Assembly (NCBI GenBank): GCA_947462335.1
Contig: OX381709.1
Coordinates: forward strand, 81,964,622-82,028,621
Length of the DNA stretch: 64,000 nucleotides
Reading direction: 5' to 3'
Origin: Harmothoe impar
Taxonomy: Eukaryota; Annelida; Polychaeta; Phyllodocida; Polynoidae
Positions 31,422 through 42,448 of this stretch are shown piece after piece (the first letter of the stretch is position 1; each line of letters begins with the position of its first letter). The notes under the pieces are model-generated. The model saw only the letters and a list, made by a program, of their open reading frames with translations, did not search any database and had not been told where the DNA came from. Made by a program: the position numbers and the translations under genes.

Positions 31422-32821
31422 GCACACACACTATGTTGATATCCTGCTTGTGATACACCTACAGTCCATAGACACCTGTCTAACACACACACACAAATAC
31501 ACATATGATACACACTTTCCTTGTTCTAATACTTCTATGTTGATTACCACTAAATCGTCACTACTAAATGTCAAGTCTTACACACACAAATAATCTAGAG
31601 CCTCCTGATGTCTACTGCAGCCTCCTGACGTCCACTGCAGACACACCCCACGACGTACTAGTACTACTAGTGTCCACAAACGTGTCCCCGGCCTGGACAC
31701 TGGCCTGGACACACAATTCAATAAATACACACAAAGTAATCTCCAGTTGTCTCTCGACGGTACCACACACAGATCAGCTGCTCCCAGGCAGCTGTTTAAC
31801 AGTGATACTGCAGATGTAACTGGGTATAAGTGTGGTGTTGTCACAGTTACAAGAAACACAGCACTTTTCAATTTCACTCTCCCACGATGTCACCATACTG
31901 TCTCCTGTGTTCAGAGACGTCCTCTAGTCACCACACAGCATCGTATCCAAGTGCATCAGCTACCACCAGTTTGGATCCCATACACAACAGCAGGGGCGGA
32001 TCCAGGAATTTGGGAAAGGGGGGGCGCCGTAATACTATAAGAGTGCAGGGACCGGGATCGTACATCGACATCGACACGGCATCGTCATGACCATCTCCGG
32101 CCGTGCCTGCCTGCCCGGCTGCCTGCCGCCTCATGCTGCTCGCCCCACGCTGGCGACTTCATGACGATCAGTTTTTTTTCCAACTTGCTGAAATCGTCAC
32201 TGCTTTGCCACAGGTATTCCCGTCGATCTAGACACTCACTAACACAAGTGCCGTCTCTCCTGTGTCCATTTACAATCACCAACTCTACTGTAAATCCGAG
32301 TGGCATCTCTCATACAAATCACCCTACCACGCCGTCTCCGATGGCGTTCCTCGGGCGTCCTTGGCGCGTTTCTAAGTCTCTCAAAAGTCGGCTTGTAATG
32401 CTCAACCGACTTCCAAATTTTCTCAGTCATTTACTCCACACCTTCACCAACCTCTACTTGCGCAGTGGAATGCGAGCTTGGGGCCATAACTTGTTCAGGA
32501 TCGATGATTAGGTTGGATCCAAACTGAGATTTACACAGAGAAAATATCAGATTCCATCTTGCCTGTAAAACGGACGCCTCAGAAGTGACGTCATATTTTA
32601 ATAACGGAAGTGAGATGAACGCTGGTTACGCTGGTACCCGATAGACTATTTTCGCGCGTCGTCAAATACTCAACAATGTCCTTCACTGAACTTCCTCATA
32701 CTTGCTGCCATTTTTAGTTGTGACCTCCATTCTATACCACACATAGAAACTACCTCGCACAACCCCCTCAAAATGCTCACACACCCAAGTATCCACAGTT
32801 CACTCCTCTACTGCACTGACA

Positions 32822-32905
32822 TGTCATCTACAGCCTCCTGACGTCTACTACAGCCTCCTGACGTCTACTACAGCCTCCTGACGTCTACTACAGCCTCCTG
32901 ACATG
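32822..32905. repeat. Short tandem repeat in element B
   Basis: CAGCCTCCTGACGTCTACTA repeats about four times. Confidence 0.8.
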
Positions 32906-33747
32906 TTTACAGTGTACACACACACATACATGTCGACATACACTACACAGAACCTCCTGGCGATTTTACAAGTTCTCTGCCACTGTCTGTCCGTGTTACA
33001 TCACGTTCTCCTTGTGTAGACAGCATCCATTAACACTCACTGCTACAGTCTGTAACACAGTGACAGTCTCCTCCTTCCTCTAAACATAGTTCACACACTC
33101 ACATGCATGGCGTTTCTCCTACTGATCAGCCTCTCCATACACGCCAATCTGCACTGTATTGTCCATGTTTATCTACTATGACAGACAACTCCACTTTCGG
33201 TCTCTTGTGTGACAGCCTCCACTAACACAGCTGAACACACACGAACCTGCAGACTTCCCTGTCGACTTTACAGCTACCACAGTTCACAGCATCCCACGTC
33301 GTCGTGTAGGCTACATCCACACAGACCTAGTGGCTTCTTACTCGACTCCTGTGTATCCACACGCCTGCTAAATACCTCCACTCCAGTTAGTCAGGTCTCT
33401 TAGTGTCAATAAACCCTGAAATTGTTATTTTCTGGAAAAAAGTGCCATTTTTTCCCCGTGTATTGAGAAAAATGTGGGGATCAATTCTACCCCTTGCAAC
33501 AAAAGATTGCATAACTGAAACATGCAATATGGCTGACCAAATGCAGAAAAATGAGATTTATTCCAGAAAATATGTTTTTAAATTATTCATTTCCCATCAA
33601 CTTTTTGAAACTGAGTATGCTTGGATACCATGTCCATACAAATAATCTAAGATAGGGACCCACCCTGAAAACCTATTATTACAGCAGGGGCAGCCATCTT
33701 TGTTTGGTCATTATAGGGGATGTTAGGAGTTCAACACAACCCCTCCA

Positions 33748-34053
33748 AGCTTATATTCAAAAGTGACTAAGGCAAAACTAATGTCTTAGTCCAAATGACT
33801 AACCCCAATACACAGACAAAAGAAAGGGTGGGTTAGTCAATTTGACTAAGCTAACAGCATTGACTAACACAGATTGATTGTTTAGGGAGCAAGAAAATCA
33901 CTAAGAAACACTTTGTCATATTCTGGCTCACTATATGCCCAACCTATGTTAATCAATGCTGTCAGGTTAGTCAAATCGACTAATCCACCTAAGTCTTTTC
34001 ATTCTAAGACATATTGGGGTTAGTCATTTTAACTAAGGCTTTTTGAATATAAG
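33748..34053. mobile_element. MITE nested in the decayed transposon
   Basis: Inverted ends AAGCTTATATTCAAAAGTGA and ...GCTTTTTGAATATAAGTTTG, with inner complementary blocks ATGACTAACCCCAATA and TATTGGGGTTAGTCAT. Noncoding. Confidence 0.6.
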
Positions 34054-34429
34054 TTTGTTCTTTTGACTGATGCTCCTATGACAAACCTTGGATAGCCACT
34101 ACTGACTAACCTCTTTGAGCAATATACATCAAGTCACTGCTATGACTTTGTCAAAACTACAAAGGGATGCCTTTACATGTAGAGATGACAAAGCTAATGG
34201 CTTCAATACTTGGAGAGAGGCAATGGTAAAACAGAGCCTAACATTCCAATTATTAGATCTCATCCCCGGACAAAGATCTTGATACTTGTCTTGATCAGGG
34301 TACACAGAGAAAATAACTTGCCTCTGTATGTTGAGGCCTTAGAGGCATTGATGTTCCTATTCTTAACCCTTGACCACTGCAATTAGTGCAGACTGATAAA
34401 AAATCGACATACGGGACCCTACCTGCTTT

Positions 34430-35445
34430 ATTGCTCTATCAGACTTAGGGAAGCTGCGTCAGGGAACAAAGTCTGATCTGCTAAAATGCCTTGACACCAG
34501 CAATCACAAACCACCTAAGGCAGATTGTGTTATAGTTGATGGCGCTGCCCTTGTCCACATGTTACCAGTATCAGGAATCTCAACATTTGCAGAGTATTCT
34601 AAAAGGGTCTTTCAGAAAGCCATTATAGAAGAACTGGACAATGCAGACAGCATAGACATTGTGTGGACCATTACTTGCCTCGCAGTATCAAGGACAGTGT
34701 AAGGGAAAAGTGCGGAAGTAGGAGCCATGTTAAACCAAAATACCTTGCAATAACTGGAAGGACTTCAAATGACAAAACAGAGCTCTTCGATTATCTTACC
34801 AATGAAGTGAACGACACTATTTGGCCACAACATTAAGAGGTTTACATCACTTCTAATGACTCAGTCATTTCAAATGGCACCACTGTACCCATGGGAAACT
34901 GCTCCCATGAGGAAGCAGATACCTGTGTTGTTATCTACCTGCCTCATGTTTTCATTTTTAGGATGCACTCCTCCAGCATACTAAAAAGGCTGTGTACCAA
35001 GCCAGTGTTTGGGCAAAGAGCAGAGTGCCTGAGCCTGACATACTGTCACTGGATAGTTGGGGGTGGAAGCTAGATAATGACAACTGGTCTCCAGTATGAA
35101 CGACAATACCTGTAGCAGCTAAAGTGTGCACTGAACTGAAAAAATGTAACTGCAAGTCATCCCTCATCAAATGACAACAAAGATATATTATTCTTTGTGT
35201 TACTTTATTGTCGAAATGTACAAATATATGACGCCATTACACAGTTAGTCAGAAAGCTATTATAATCTCTAGAAGGCCTGGACAGCATAACGGCATTGCC
35301 GAGTCCAGTGGCAGATTATGTATTTACATAATAACTGTATACCTTAATAAAAACACTTTAAAAAAAAAAAGTTGTGGCTGTGTAACGTGCAAGTGCAGAA
35401 AACTAGGACTTCCATGCACTGACCTCCATTCTTGCAAATGTTTGA
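34430..35445 (+). pseudogene. Fossil of an invertebrate repeat-family protein with a HEEADT motif
   Basis: Readable pieces are in different frames: ADCVIVDGAALVHMLP near 34520-34570; DHYLPRSIKDSVREK near 34670-34710; NCSHEEADTCVVIY near 34892-34935; GWKLDNDNWSPVW near 35065-35105; and a Cys-rich CVTCKCRKLGLPCTDLHSC near 35380-35440. This order matches a family common in invertebrate genomes whose function I cannot name. At least two frameshifts and stops break it, and a block at about 35165-35370 ending in an A-run looks like a retroposed insertion. Non-functional. Confidence 0.55.
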
Positions 35446-36222
35446 AGTAAGTCATATTCCAAGTTGGACTTATCTCATATCGGAAATTGAAATATATTAG
35501 GCAGCTGACTATATGATGAGTGGCCCAGTCAGCAGGTATTCCATAAATGAAGGACAATCTGATGCACAAGCCATCATGTACCATGGTTTTATACCATGGT
35601 TTACCATATTAATTTGGCAGCCATATTGGATAAATCCTAAATAGTTAAGGTCAAATATTTGATCTCTTCATGGAATAAAATATGTTGCTTACATGTATAT
35701 GAACTGGAGTGGGTGTACCAATTGCTTCTGTACTCATAATGTAGATTAATCCAGCTTTTCCTACCAATTTCTGACAATTTTGAAACATGTCGTAAAATAT
35801 GTGTTCCGGGGATTTTTTTTCTCGTTGCAAGGAAAAATGTTCAAAAGTATACCCATACCTATATGTGTACCAATTTTGGTGCTTTTTTCCGGAAAATAAC
35901 GATCATTTCGCTAAGGGACCTGACTAAGTGGAATACACATAAACATAGCACAAACACGCACCTAGTCGTACTCCTCCTGTGTGTCCTGTACCTGCTTGTC
36001 AACTACAAACACTGCTGAAGCACACATACATCGTACACGGCGTCCTCGGCACTGTCCCTACCTGCTGCTCCTCTCAGCACAAACACACTTCCTGACATGT
36101 CTCCCGTGTTGTCTATGTCTATTCATGTGTGCTAACCTTGCTGATAGATCCCATGTCATTTAGACACGTCTTCTGTGTTACACTTTCTCGATCGAGCACG
36201 CCGCCTCACGCTGCCTCCCGTC

Positions 36223-36348
36223 TGTCATGTTATGATGCTCGACCCGGATGTCGGGTGTAACTGTTGATTTGATGCTCGACCTGATCTGACTGGTGAACCG
36301 CAATAAACGACACTTCCCGACCTAGATACGGACTGACTTGTCATTACA
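36223..36348 (+). repeat. 5' LTR of element D
   Basis: TGTCATGTTATG...CATTACA, with AATAAA near 36302-36307. The only visible difference from the 3' LTR is an A/G in the last ten bases. Confidence 0.9.
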
Positions 36349-36366
36349 TGGTGGCAGCGGTGGGAT
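36349..36366 (+). promoter_or_regulatory. Primer binding site of element D (tRNA-Leu)
   Basis: TGGTGGCAGCGGTGGGAT directly after the LTR equals the reverse complement of a eukaryotic tRNA-Leu acceptor end plus CCA. Confidence 0.8.
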
Positions 36367-36959
36367 TTCATCAATCACAGTCAAACAAAGGCATCATAAC
36401 AAGCAGTAAGCAGGTGAAATTGATGAAAACAACCTAGGCATTAAGTGGAATTCATGTTCTTTGCATAAAAACGTTGCAAAAAAGGACAGAATGCCACAAA
36501 TTGATGACAGTCAAGGTGAGCGAAAATAGGGGCTACAGACAAGTGGTCAGCCCAGGGAAGTCCTGAATCTAAATGAACACCCCCCACCAAAAACTGTGAA
36601 CATAAATAAAAAGGGGTGTGTATATATGTGACAAAGGATTCAGTAACAACAAACAACAACAGTGATACACCTAAAAATAGGTGTTGATCTATAAACATCA
36701 ACAGTGGATAAAAGGCAGAGTTGACAGTTGTCAAGTGGTTAAATAGCCTACATCTAAAAATAGGTGTATATCAAAACAGTTTATCACAAAAAGTGGAATC
36801 ACTTGATATATAATAGATATAGATCTACAGTGCAGAACAGACAGTCAGGTACCAATATCAACAAAATTTAGGTGTCTGTTTCCTAAAAGGGACTGGCAGC
36901 AGTGAATAGGCCTAAAAGCTATACAAGGATACCTACAAGTTTGAGGACGCGAAATAAAT

Positions 36960-38357
36960 ATGGCAGCCAAAATTAAAAATGTCCCCACCATGGAGTTTGC
37001 AGGTATTGGTGATATGACAGAACAGTATGAGTTGTGGAAGCAACGAATGGGATATTTCACACTTACGTCGGGCAAAACAGGTGCGGCCCTGGTGCCATAT
37101 ATGCTTCAAGCTATTGATGACGAAGGTCTAAAAATCTACAATTCATTTAATCTCACAGAAGCACAAAAAAAGGATCCAAAAGAGATCTATGCAAAGTTTG
37201 AGGAACGTCTCAAGATAACTGAGCCAAACTTCAGAGCAGCTCGACTCGACCTTCACTTCCTGTATCAGAAGGAGGGTGAGACTCTGGACACATTTTACAC
37301 TCGCTACAGGGGTATATCTGTAAAGTGTGGGTTTACTCCGGATGAGGAGAAAGAGAGGTTTATCGAGCAGCTATTGGCAAGCACACCAATATCTGAGTTC
37401 CGTAAGTGGCTCCTTCGCCAGGATCCTGATATAAAAATAGAGGCCGTTCTTGAAGAAGGACGGGATCAGGAGACTACAGAGAACACTATAATCCACATAG
37501 ATGGTCGCAAGGGGAAAGAGACTACCCCGATGACAGAGACAGTAGATGCTGTCCGACATGACAACCGTGGTCAACGAGGCCATGACAACCGTGGTCAACG
37601 AGGCCAACAACAATGCAACAGGCAACACGATCAACAACAACGCCCAACGGGCAGAAGGCGCAGCAAGTGCCATAGGTGTGGCGGAGATCATGACCGAGAT
37701 GATTACAGCTGTCCAGCCTATAATTCTGAGTGCTACAACTGTGGGATCATTGGGCACTGGGGCAATGTGTGTCAAAACAGAAGACAGGCATCATCAAATG
37801 CCAGAGAGGAAGATGATCACAGATCCAAAGAGCGGGGTCGTAAGGATGGACATAAAAGTCGTATACACAACATCAACACAAATGAAGAAGGCAGTTATGA
37901 CTCAGAAGATGGGTTTGAGACCATAGTGTACAGCACTCTTACGGTTGATGTTCCAGGGAACACAGGGAAGAGTAAGCGCCGCACGGAGGTATTTGCCGAG
38001 ATAGGCATACAACCGCCCAACAAGAGTGATAATAAGAGACACATACTCAACATGAAGATAGACACTGGTGCGATGGGTAACACAATGCCGCTTAGGGTGT
38101 TCCGGAAAATGATGCCCGAGATGATAGACAACAGAGGAATGCCAGATCTATACAAGGTTGCCAGTGCCAGGAATGCCAAGTTAACAGCATACAATGGTAT
38201 GGGTATTAAGTGTTTTGGTGTGATAACTCTCCCAAGCAGATACACGGACACAGAATGGGCCAAACACAACTTCTACATCGTCAATGTTCCAGGTCCAGCT
38301 GTGTGTGGTCTGCCTATGGCTGAAGCCCTAGGCTTAGTGACAATTAACTGTCCATAA
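36960..38357 (+). CDS. gag-pro: Gag-protease polyprotein of element D
   Basis: 465 residues from ATG 36960 to TAA. Residues 1-160 are a helical Gag capsid-like region (MEFAGIGDMTEQYELWKQRM, FRKWLLRQD). A Gln/Arg-rich segment holds a duplicated HDNRGQRG. Two zinc knuckles follow: CHRCGGDHDRDDYSC and CYNCGIIGHWGNVC (C-x2-C-x4-H-x4-C). The C-terminal ~120 residues are a retropepsin with IDTGAMGNTMPLRVF and a flap-like end (PAVCGLPMAEALG). The frame stops exactly where RT would begin in a Ty3/gypsy Pol. The ORF is intact, so Gag and an active protease may still be made. Replication would need RT and integrase from a relative. Confidence 0.88.
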   Translation: MAAKIKNVPTMEFAGIGDMTEQYELWKQRMGYFTLTSGKTGAALVPYMLQAIDDEGLKIYNSFNLTEAQKKDPKEIYAKFEERLKITEPNFRAARLDLHFLYQKEGETLDTFYTRYRGISVKCGFTPDEEKERFIEQLLASTPISEFRKWLLRQDPDIKIEAVLEEGRDQETTENTIIHIDGRKGKETTPMTETVDAVRHDNRGQRGHDNRGQRGQQQCNRQHDQQQRPTGRRRSKCHRCGGDHDRDDYSCPAYNSECYNCGIIGHWGNVCQNRRQASSNAREEDDHRSKERGRKDGHKSRIHNINTNEEGSYDSEDGFETIVYSTLTVDVPGNTGKSKRRTEVFAEIGIQPPNKSDNKRHILNMKIDTGAMGNTMPLRVFRKMMPEMIDNRGMPDLYKVASARNAKLTAYNGMGIKCFGVITLPSRYTDTEWAKHNFYIVNVPGPAVCGLPMAEALGLVTINCP

Positions 38358-38966
38358 AGGTGATTGCAGACTGGAGATCATAGGTAGTAGTTCAATACCA
38401 AGAGTGCCAAGATGGTCAAACAAGAGACTTACAGTACTCAGACGCTACCATGAAGGTGTAAAAGACTGAACTATTACATTTTGTTTTATATAGGCCTATA
38501 TCTATAGCATACATATATTAACATATATTCAAGAGACTGAAAAGTTATGTTGTGGTTGATATCAACAGTGATGAAAATCATATATATATATATTTTTTTG
38601 TTGTTGTACAAAAGGGAGAAATACCTCCAATGTATGTGTATTATATCTAGTATGTGTTTACCATGTGTTTAATGCTAAATACCAGCCAAGAACTAAATGT
38701 GTTCTAATCAAGAGACTGTATATGCAGTCACCAAAGACTTACAGGAGAGACTGAAATATTATATTATGTCTAACATGTTTATCATCTACATATATGGTAT
38801 ACTAAAGACTCAAGCGCTACCAAAGAGGATTGGAAAAGAGACTCAATTATCATAATGCATTTGACATACATATCTTTATTATAACACACTCAAATACTGA
38901 GTAGTCTAAGACTAAGTTCCATAGTTCAAAAAACCTGTTGTGTCATTTGATATAGAGAAAGAGGGA
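38358..38966 (+). other. Noncoding 3' region of element D
   Basis: AT-rich with repeated AAGAGACTGAA-like motifs and no ORF; ends in the polypurine tract. Confidence 0.6.
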
Positions 38967-39092
38967 TGTCATGTTATGATGCTCGACCCGGATGTCGGGT
39001 GTAACTGTTGATTTGATGCTCGACCTGATCTGACTGGTGAACCGCAATAAACGACACTTCCCGACCTAGATACGGACTGACTTGTCGTTACA
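38967..39092 (+). repeat. 3' LTR of element D
   Basis: Same 126 bases as the 5' LTR, ending CGTTACA, followed by the CCGTC duplication. Confidence 0.9.
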
Positions 39093-39605
39093 CCGTCTTG
39101 GCGCCTCCTACTCCGCCTCCTCGTGCCTGCCTCCCGGGAAACCACTCCCATTCCCAATATCGCTCACGCCTCCCCGACTTGCTGCAGCATATCCCGGCGC
39201 CTCCTGTCGCCTATCCCGGCCTCAGCTGCCGAGGAGAGGCGCTCCCAGCAACGTCCGACTCGCCGATTTTCAGATGCTTCTCAGAGTCGTACTTCCAACC
39301 TCCATCCGACTTCCAAACTTTCTCACAACTTACTCTACATTTTCACAGAGTCCATCCAGCGCAGTGGATGCATGACTGAGGCCCAAAACCTATTGGCTAA
39401 GTAAATAACACAAGGCTGGACTGCTTAAAATCGGCCGCCATCACGAGATTGTCCGCATGGTCTGAGTTTATTCACTGCGCATGCGCGAACATACAGGATG
39501 TACATGTTATCCGGTTTGGTTTGGCGCTCAGAATACGATCAATGGTTTGTCCAATCTCAACACGTTATACATTGAAACGTTTCAGAACGTTAAAAAACGT
39601 ATTTT

Positions 39606-39715
39606 GTTCGCTGGGACATTTATCCAATATAGCTCTGTAACAACCATCATTCAAAATCCGCGAATTCAAATCCCAGCGAAATGGTACTCATTAGCAAATC
39701 CGCGAAAACGTTTAT
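39606..39715. repeat. Relative of the palindromic MITE at 59491
   Basis: Shares TTCGCTGGGA, ATTTATCCAATA, CAAAATCCGCGAATT, CCCAGCGAAAT and AGCAAATCCGCGAAAA in the same order. Ends are not resolved because they merge with AACGTT-rich sequence. Confidence 0.5.
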
Positions 39716-40169
39716 TGCACTACAGGGGTTCCTGTTTGAACTTGGGGCTGGTTGGAGTCATTAGGGGGTGGGGTGGTGGTGGGAGCAGCTCCATAAACTC
39801 ACCAACATCCAGAAAGTGGAGGGGGTGTTTCCATTGAGTGAACAGCCAGATTTTAAAATTATGACAGTTGGGAAAATGATGAACTGAATTTTGAAATGTT
39901 TTACTTGAGGAATATATTCAGATCTTACCTAGATCTGTAGATCAGATATTCCCACAGATGTTGTGCCTTTCCTGGCAATAGATATTCACTAAAGACATTG
40001 AAATATATACCAGAGCTCTTTACCCTATTATTTATGAGACCCCCTGTGGGTTCACAGGCTCTTCCCCCCTTTATATAGCCTCCTCTCCCCTTTAAGCAAA
40101 TTTGGTTTTGCATTATGAGAGATAGACCTACAGAATGTCCAGGCCCCGCCATTGAAAAGTACCCGTCCA
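39716..40169. other. No gene recognised
   Basis: G-rich patch near 39765-39785, otherwise unremarkable; no supported ORF. Confidence 0.4.
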
Positions 40170-41165
40170 GGCAATGCTATGGGAATGTTGCACATCCAGG
40201 CACCACCGTCGGAATGTTACACATCCAGGTACCACCGTCGGAATGTTGCACATCCAGGCACCGGTGTATATAGGAATCTTACACATCCAGGCACCACTGT
40301 CAGAATGTTGCACATCCGGGCACCGCTGTAGAAACCTCACACATACAGGCACCACGTGGGAACGTCACATGTGCTGGCACCGCCGTAGGAACGTTACGAG
40401 TGCTGGCACCGCCGTGGGAATGATACACGTGCTGGCACCGCCGTGGGAACGTTCCACGTCCAGGCACCGCCGTGGGAATGTTATACATCCGGCCGGGGGG
40501 GGGGGGGGGGGCACTTGAATTCTTTTTTGACACAGGTGTGCGGCTGGACCTTCAACACCCCTCACCCTTGTTATGGCGATTTTTACCTAAAAATGTTACC
40601 CTTGTTATGGCATTTTCGGCCAAAAGCTCCTAGGTTTGGGGAAAAAAGTAATAAAATAGACCATGTTTAGTAAAATCTCCTCAAGTAATTAACTCTTGTG
40701 CGAATTTTCTTGTAAGAAAATGTGATGTTTTATATCATAGACCATGTTTATAAAATAGACCATGTTTAGTAAAATCTCCTCAAGTAATTAACTCTTGTGC
40801 GAATTTTCTTGTAAGAAAATGTGATGTTTTATATGGTCTATTTTATTACATTTTTAGGTAAAAATTGCCATAACAACGGTAAGGGATGTTGAAGGTCCAG
40901 CCGCACACCTGTGTCAAAAAAAATTCAAGTGCCTCCCCCCGGCCGGATGTATAACATTCCCACGGCGGTGCCTGGACGTGGAACGTTCCCACGGCGGTGC
41001 CAGCACATGTATCATTCCCACGGCGGTGCCAGCACGCGTAACGTTCCCACGGCGGTGCCAGCACGCGTAACGTTCCCACGACAGTGCCAGCACGCGTAAC
41101 GTTCCCACGGCGGTGCCAGCACGCATAACGTTCCCACGGCGGTGCCAGCACGCGTATGTTTAGTC
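40170..41165. mobile_element. Foldback-like element with tandem-repeat arms
   Basis: The left arm is a chain of 28-29-base units (GGCACCGCCGTGGGAACGTT); the right arm (about 40940-41160) is the same unit reversed (AACGTTCCCACGGCGGTGCC). Inner arms also pair: GTGTGCGGCTGGACCTTCAA and GAAGGTCCAGCCGCACAC. The centre has a direct repeat of about 80 bases (ATAGACCATGTTTAGTAAAA at 40656 and 40757). Such architecture is that of foldback elements. ORFs here are repeat artefacts. Confidence 0.75.
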
Positions 41166-42125
41166 AAATCTCCTCAAGTAATAAACTCTTGTGCGAATTT
41201 TCTTGTAAGAAAATGTGATGTTTTAGTGAAAAATGGAAAGTTTTGGTAAAATCTCGGGACATTTTCTTGAAAAGTAGACCCTTGTCGTGGGGATTTTCAC
41301 GAAACTGGACCCTTGTCATGGAAAAATTTCTTTAAAAGTGGACCCTTGTCATGGGGAATTTTGTAGAAAAAGTACCCTCGCCAGCCGCACACATCTGTAT
41401 ACAAAATATACTAAGTGACCCCCCCCCCCCGGGACATCTGGGCACCACTGTGTCCAGGCACCGCTGTGGGAACGCTATGTGTCCAGGCAGTGGCGTATGA
41501 AAAGGGGAGGCCAGGGGGGTCTGGGCCCCCCCAATCACAGAGGAAGGGGGCCTGAATATGTTTGGGCCCCCCAGATTTCCCAAGACCCTATAATATAGGC
41601 CTAATACACAAATTTCCAATTTTTACCTCTCCCACATACGAAAAAGACCGGGGAAAAAGATGGTGGGTAGAGTGGCTTAGGCCTCCAATCAGAACTAAAG
41701 GGCTCAAAACTAGGCCTACCCTTTTTAAATACATTTCCAATACAGGTGTGTATATGCGCCATCATGCTTAAAATCGGATGTATAAGCTAGCCAGTTGGGG
41801 TGGACCCCCACCCTGGGTTCCCCCAATGAAGATTTGCTTCCTATGCCATGGGAATGTTACACGTTCAAAAGAGAGTAACCAAAAATACCATTGTAAAACT
41901 CCTTGATCGCTCATTCATGTGCCTATAGTATGGTCTTATATGAATGCCCGGTATGAATGTCATATTAAAATGATAGGCCTATATTATAATATCAAATTGC
42001 TTATATTACAAGTTAAAATAATAGGCTACTCTGTTCAAATTTCTGAAATGGTCATCAAAGAAAATTTACTTTTTATTGTAAAGTGATTCCACACTGTAAA
42101 TAATGAACCCAAAAATACCTCATTT
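41166..42125. other. Repeat debris, no gene
   Basis: A third copy of the CTCCTCAAGTAAT...GTGATGTTTTA segment (41169-41225), degraded units of the foldback repeat (41430-41490) and a G-rich repeat around 41500-41580. No supported ORF. Confidence 0.5.
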
Positions 42126-42448
42126 TTAAACAACAACAGGGAAATCGGGAGCGTACCCAAGAATGCAACTCGTCTGCTCACTCTCAATCCTACTGTCAAT
42201 GACAATGACAATGACAATGACAATGACAATGACAATGACAATGACAATGACAATGATTTTATTCTCGAAAAACTCCGAAGAGATACATGAGATACATACA
42301 TACAATATAACAGCAGTGTATTTTCAACATTAAAAATGACAGTATATGACTTAAATCTGAGTATCAATGACAACTAATAATGAGATTTCTTTGGTTATTT
42401 CGTGAGCACCAGATACATGTAACTTACATGTAGTCCTGAGATTTTGTA

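Larger units (their letters stand above)
29505..32675 (-). mobile_element. Short-LTR element C, minus strand, nested in B
   Basis: Two 184-base LTRs (29505-29688, 32492-32675) appear identical, begin TGTTGAG on the minus strand and are flanked by ATGTC (29500-29504, 32676-32680). The primer site AGTTATGGCCCCAAGC follows the 5' LTR and GAGGAGGAG precedes the 3' LTR. Internal sequence has no gene. It shares leader sequence with B (CCGACTTCCAAA, GCGCAGTGGA), so both belong to one family. Confidence 0.8.
33387..35927 (+). mobile_element. Decayed DNA transposon nested in element B
   Basis: Ends form an imperfect inverted repeat: TTAGTCAGGTCTCTTAG at the left and CTAAGGGACCTGACTAA at the right, extending inward through TTATTTTCTGGAAAAAAG. 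Target duplication is not clear. It encloses a fossil gene (34430-35445) and a nested MITE, which suggests the fossil gene belonged to this element. Confidence 0.5.
36223..39092 (+). mobile_element. LTR element D: gag-protease only, nested in B
   Basis: LTRs of 126 bases (36223-36348, 38967-39092) differ at one position near their ends. CCGTC flanks both sides (36218-36222, 39093-39097). TGGTGGCAGCGGTGGGAT follows the left LTR directly and is complementary to the 3' end of a tRNA-Leu. AGAGAAAGAGGGA precedes the right LTR. The single ORF encodes gag and protease; RT, RNase H and integrase are absent. Young, structurally complete and non-autonomous. Confidence 0.9.
27786..39562 (-). mobile_element. 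Short-LTR element B, minus strand, split by later insertions
   Basis: LTRs of 172 bases at 27786-27957 and 39391-39562, flanked by CGTTA on both sides (27781-27785 and 39563-39567). On the minus strand the 5' LTR is the right one and is followed by GGTTTTGGGCCTCAG, a decayed copia-type primer site. GAGGAGGAG precedes the left LTR. The LTRs differ at many positions, so B is older than A, C and D. Own sequence is about 2.9 kb; the rest is element C, a decayed DNA transposon and element D. No coding capacity of its own is visible. Both LTRs contain TGCGCATGCGC (27871-27881, 39476-39486) and a minus-strand AATAAA. Confidence 0.75.

Noticed and set aside
40170..41165. CRISPR-like array
   Set aside because: The units are contiguous 29-bp tandem repeats with no unique spacers, arranged as inverted arms in a eukaryotic context.
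42199..42255. Poly(Leu-Ser) ORF
   Set aside because: Microsatellite AATGAC tail of a LINE.
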